DNA from: Burkholderia stagnalis
GTDB lineage: Bacteria > Pseudomonadota > Gammaproteobacteria > Burkholderiales > Burkholderiaceae
Reading direction: 5' to 3'
Assembly: GCF_902830275.1 (NCBI RefSeq)
Contig: NZ_CADESW010000001.1
Coordinates: 558,001 to 622,000 of the forward strand
DNA length: 64,000 nucleotides
The notes below the pieces were generated by a model. That model was not told where the DNA came from and did not search any database. It worked only from the letters and a program-made list of their open reading frames with translations. Shown here one piece after another: positions 63,638 through 64,000 of this stretch (within the stretch, counting starts at the first letter, position 1; each line of letters opens with the position of its first letter). The translations under genes were made by a program, and so were the position numbers.

Positions 63638-64000
63638 ATGAATTTGCTTGCGTACCCGTTTTATCAGTGGATGGCCGAATGCACGCGCCCGGCGCGTGCG
63701 TGGGCTTCGTGCACGCGCCTGTCGATGTCGATGTGGCCGCCCGCGGCGTCCACGCCGCCGGGCCGCATGCTCGATGCGTTGTGCGAACTGCTCGAATGCT
63801 GCGCGTTCTCGCATCGCCGCCCGCCGTTCGGCATCGACGCGGTCGTCGTGGACGGCGATACGGTGCCGGTGGTCGAGCACGCGGCGGCCGGCACGCCGTT
63901 CGGCACGCTGCTGCACTTTCGCAAGACGAAGCCGGTCGCGCGGCAGCCGCGCGTGCTGATCGTCGCGCCGATGTCCGGGCATTTCGCGACGCTGCTGCGC
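63638..64000 (+). CDS. phaZ: Polyhydroxyalkanoate depolymerase, 5' part (runs off the window)
   Basis: The first 121 codons are in the window and the frame stays open to its end. Visible are the N-terminus MNLLAYPFYQWMAE and, near the edge, VLIVAPMSGHFATLLR, which is characteristic of intracellular PHB depolymerases. It degrades stored PHB to hydroxybutyrate. The catalytic residues lie beyond the window. Confidence 0.87.
   Translation, partial: MNLLAYPFYQWMAECTRPARAWASCTRLSMSMWPPAASTPPGRMLDALCELLECCAFSHRRPPFGIDAVVVDGDTVPVVEHAAAGTPFGTLLHFRKTKPVARQPRVLIVAPMSGHFATLLR

Overview
The window is a high-GC chromosomal segment from a betaproteobacterium, most likely a Burkholderia of the cepacia-complex type. 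The support for this is strongly GC-biased codon use, a type VI secretion (T6SS) locus, many LysR/MarR/GntR regulators, an EmrAB-type efflux operon, a CspA gene, RdgC and an intracellular PHB depolymerase. No rRNA, tRNA, CRISPR array or complete insertion sequence was seen.

Layout. 0.2-16.8 kb: a T6SS locus in two divergent arms separated by a 586-bp AT-rich gap. The minus arm holds tssB (TTG start), tssC, vgrG, a modular peptidoglycan-hydrolase effector and a secreted immunity candidate, followed by a decayed ORF. The plus arm holds tssK, tssL, an OmpA-domain membrane protein, hcp bracketed by RNA hairpins, clpV/tssH and tssE. tssA, F, G, J and M are not in the window and may lie to the left. 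16.8-22.4 kb: a flavodoxin-fold quinone reductase divergent from a LysR gene, a small unknown gene behind a near-consensus LexA box, fadH and an AraC-type regulator. 22.4-28.6 kb: two MarR genes, a LysR gene and a tripartite efflux pump (EmrA/EmrB/NodT-type outer-membrane factor). A shared 13-bp motif, GTGCAYATRCAYA, sits at three of the promoters or starts.

28.6-37.3 kb: a mixed region with a GntR-controlled dicarboxylate-type symporter, GNAT, GST, a CHAP-like hydrolase, a SymE-like toxin, rdgC, a damaged GyrB-like ATPase fragment, two small unknown genes and copies of a short dispersed repeat. 37.5-53.2 kb: an EF-G-like GTPase, a MerR-TipAS-methyltransferase fusion with a textbook 19-bp-spacer promoter, a zinc-ribbon/adenylate cyclase/AAA/TPR protein next to an orphan periplasmic binding protein, enoyl-CoA hydratase, a frameshifted Vgb-like remnant, small lipoprotein and hydrolase genes, cspA and a small methyltransferase.

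53.2-61.1 kb is the most unusual part. Five tightly packed minus-strand genes encode a cNMP-binding protein with a FliG-C-like tail, a MotA-like and a MotB-like stator pair, and two proteins resembling Nmad3 and Nmad2 (nucleotide-modification-associated domains). Divergently, across 666 bp of AT-rich DNA, lies a patatin-like phospholipase whose catalytic domain is split by about eight membrane helices. No other flagellar genes are present. This looks like a stand-alone stator/rotor-like module coupled to nucleic-acid chemistry, and it is the best candidate here for an undescribed system. The window ends with a three-gene envelope operon (lipoprotein, secreted protein, lytic transglycosylase), a GST and the 5' part of phaZ.
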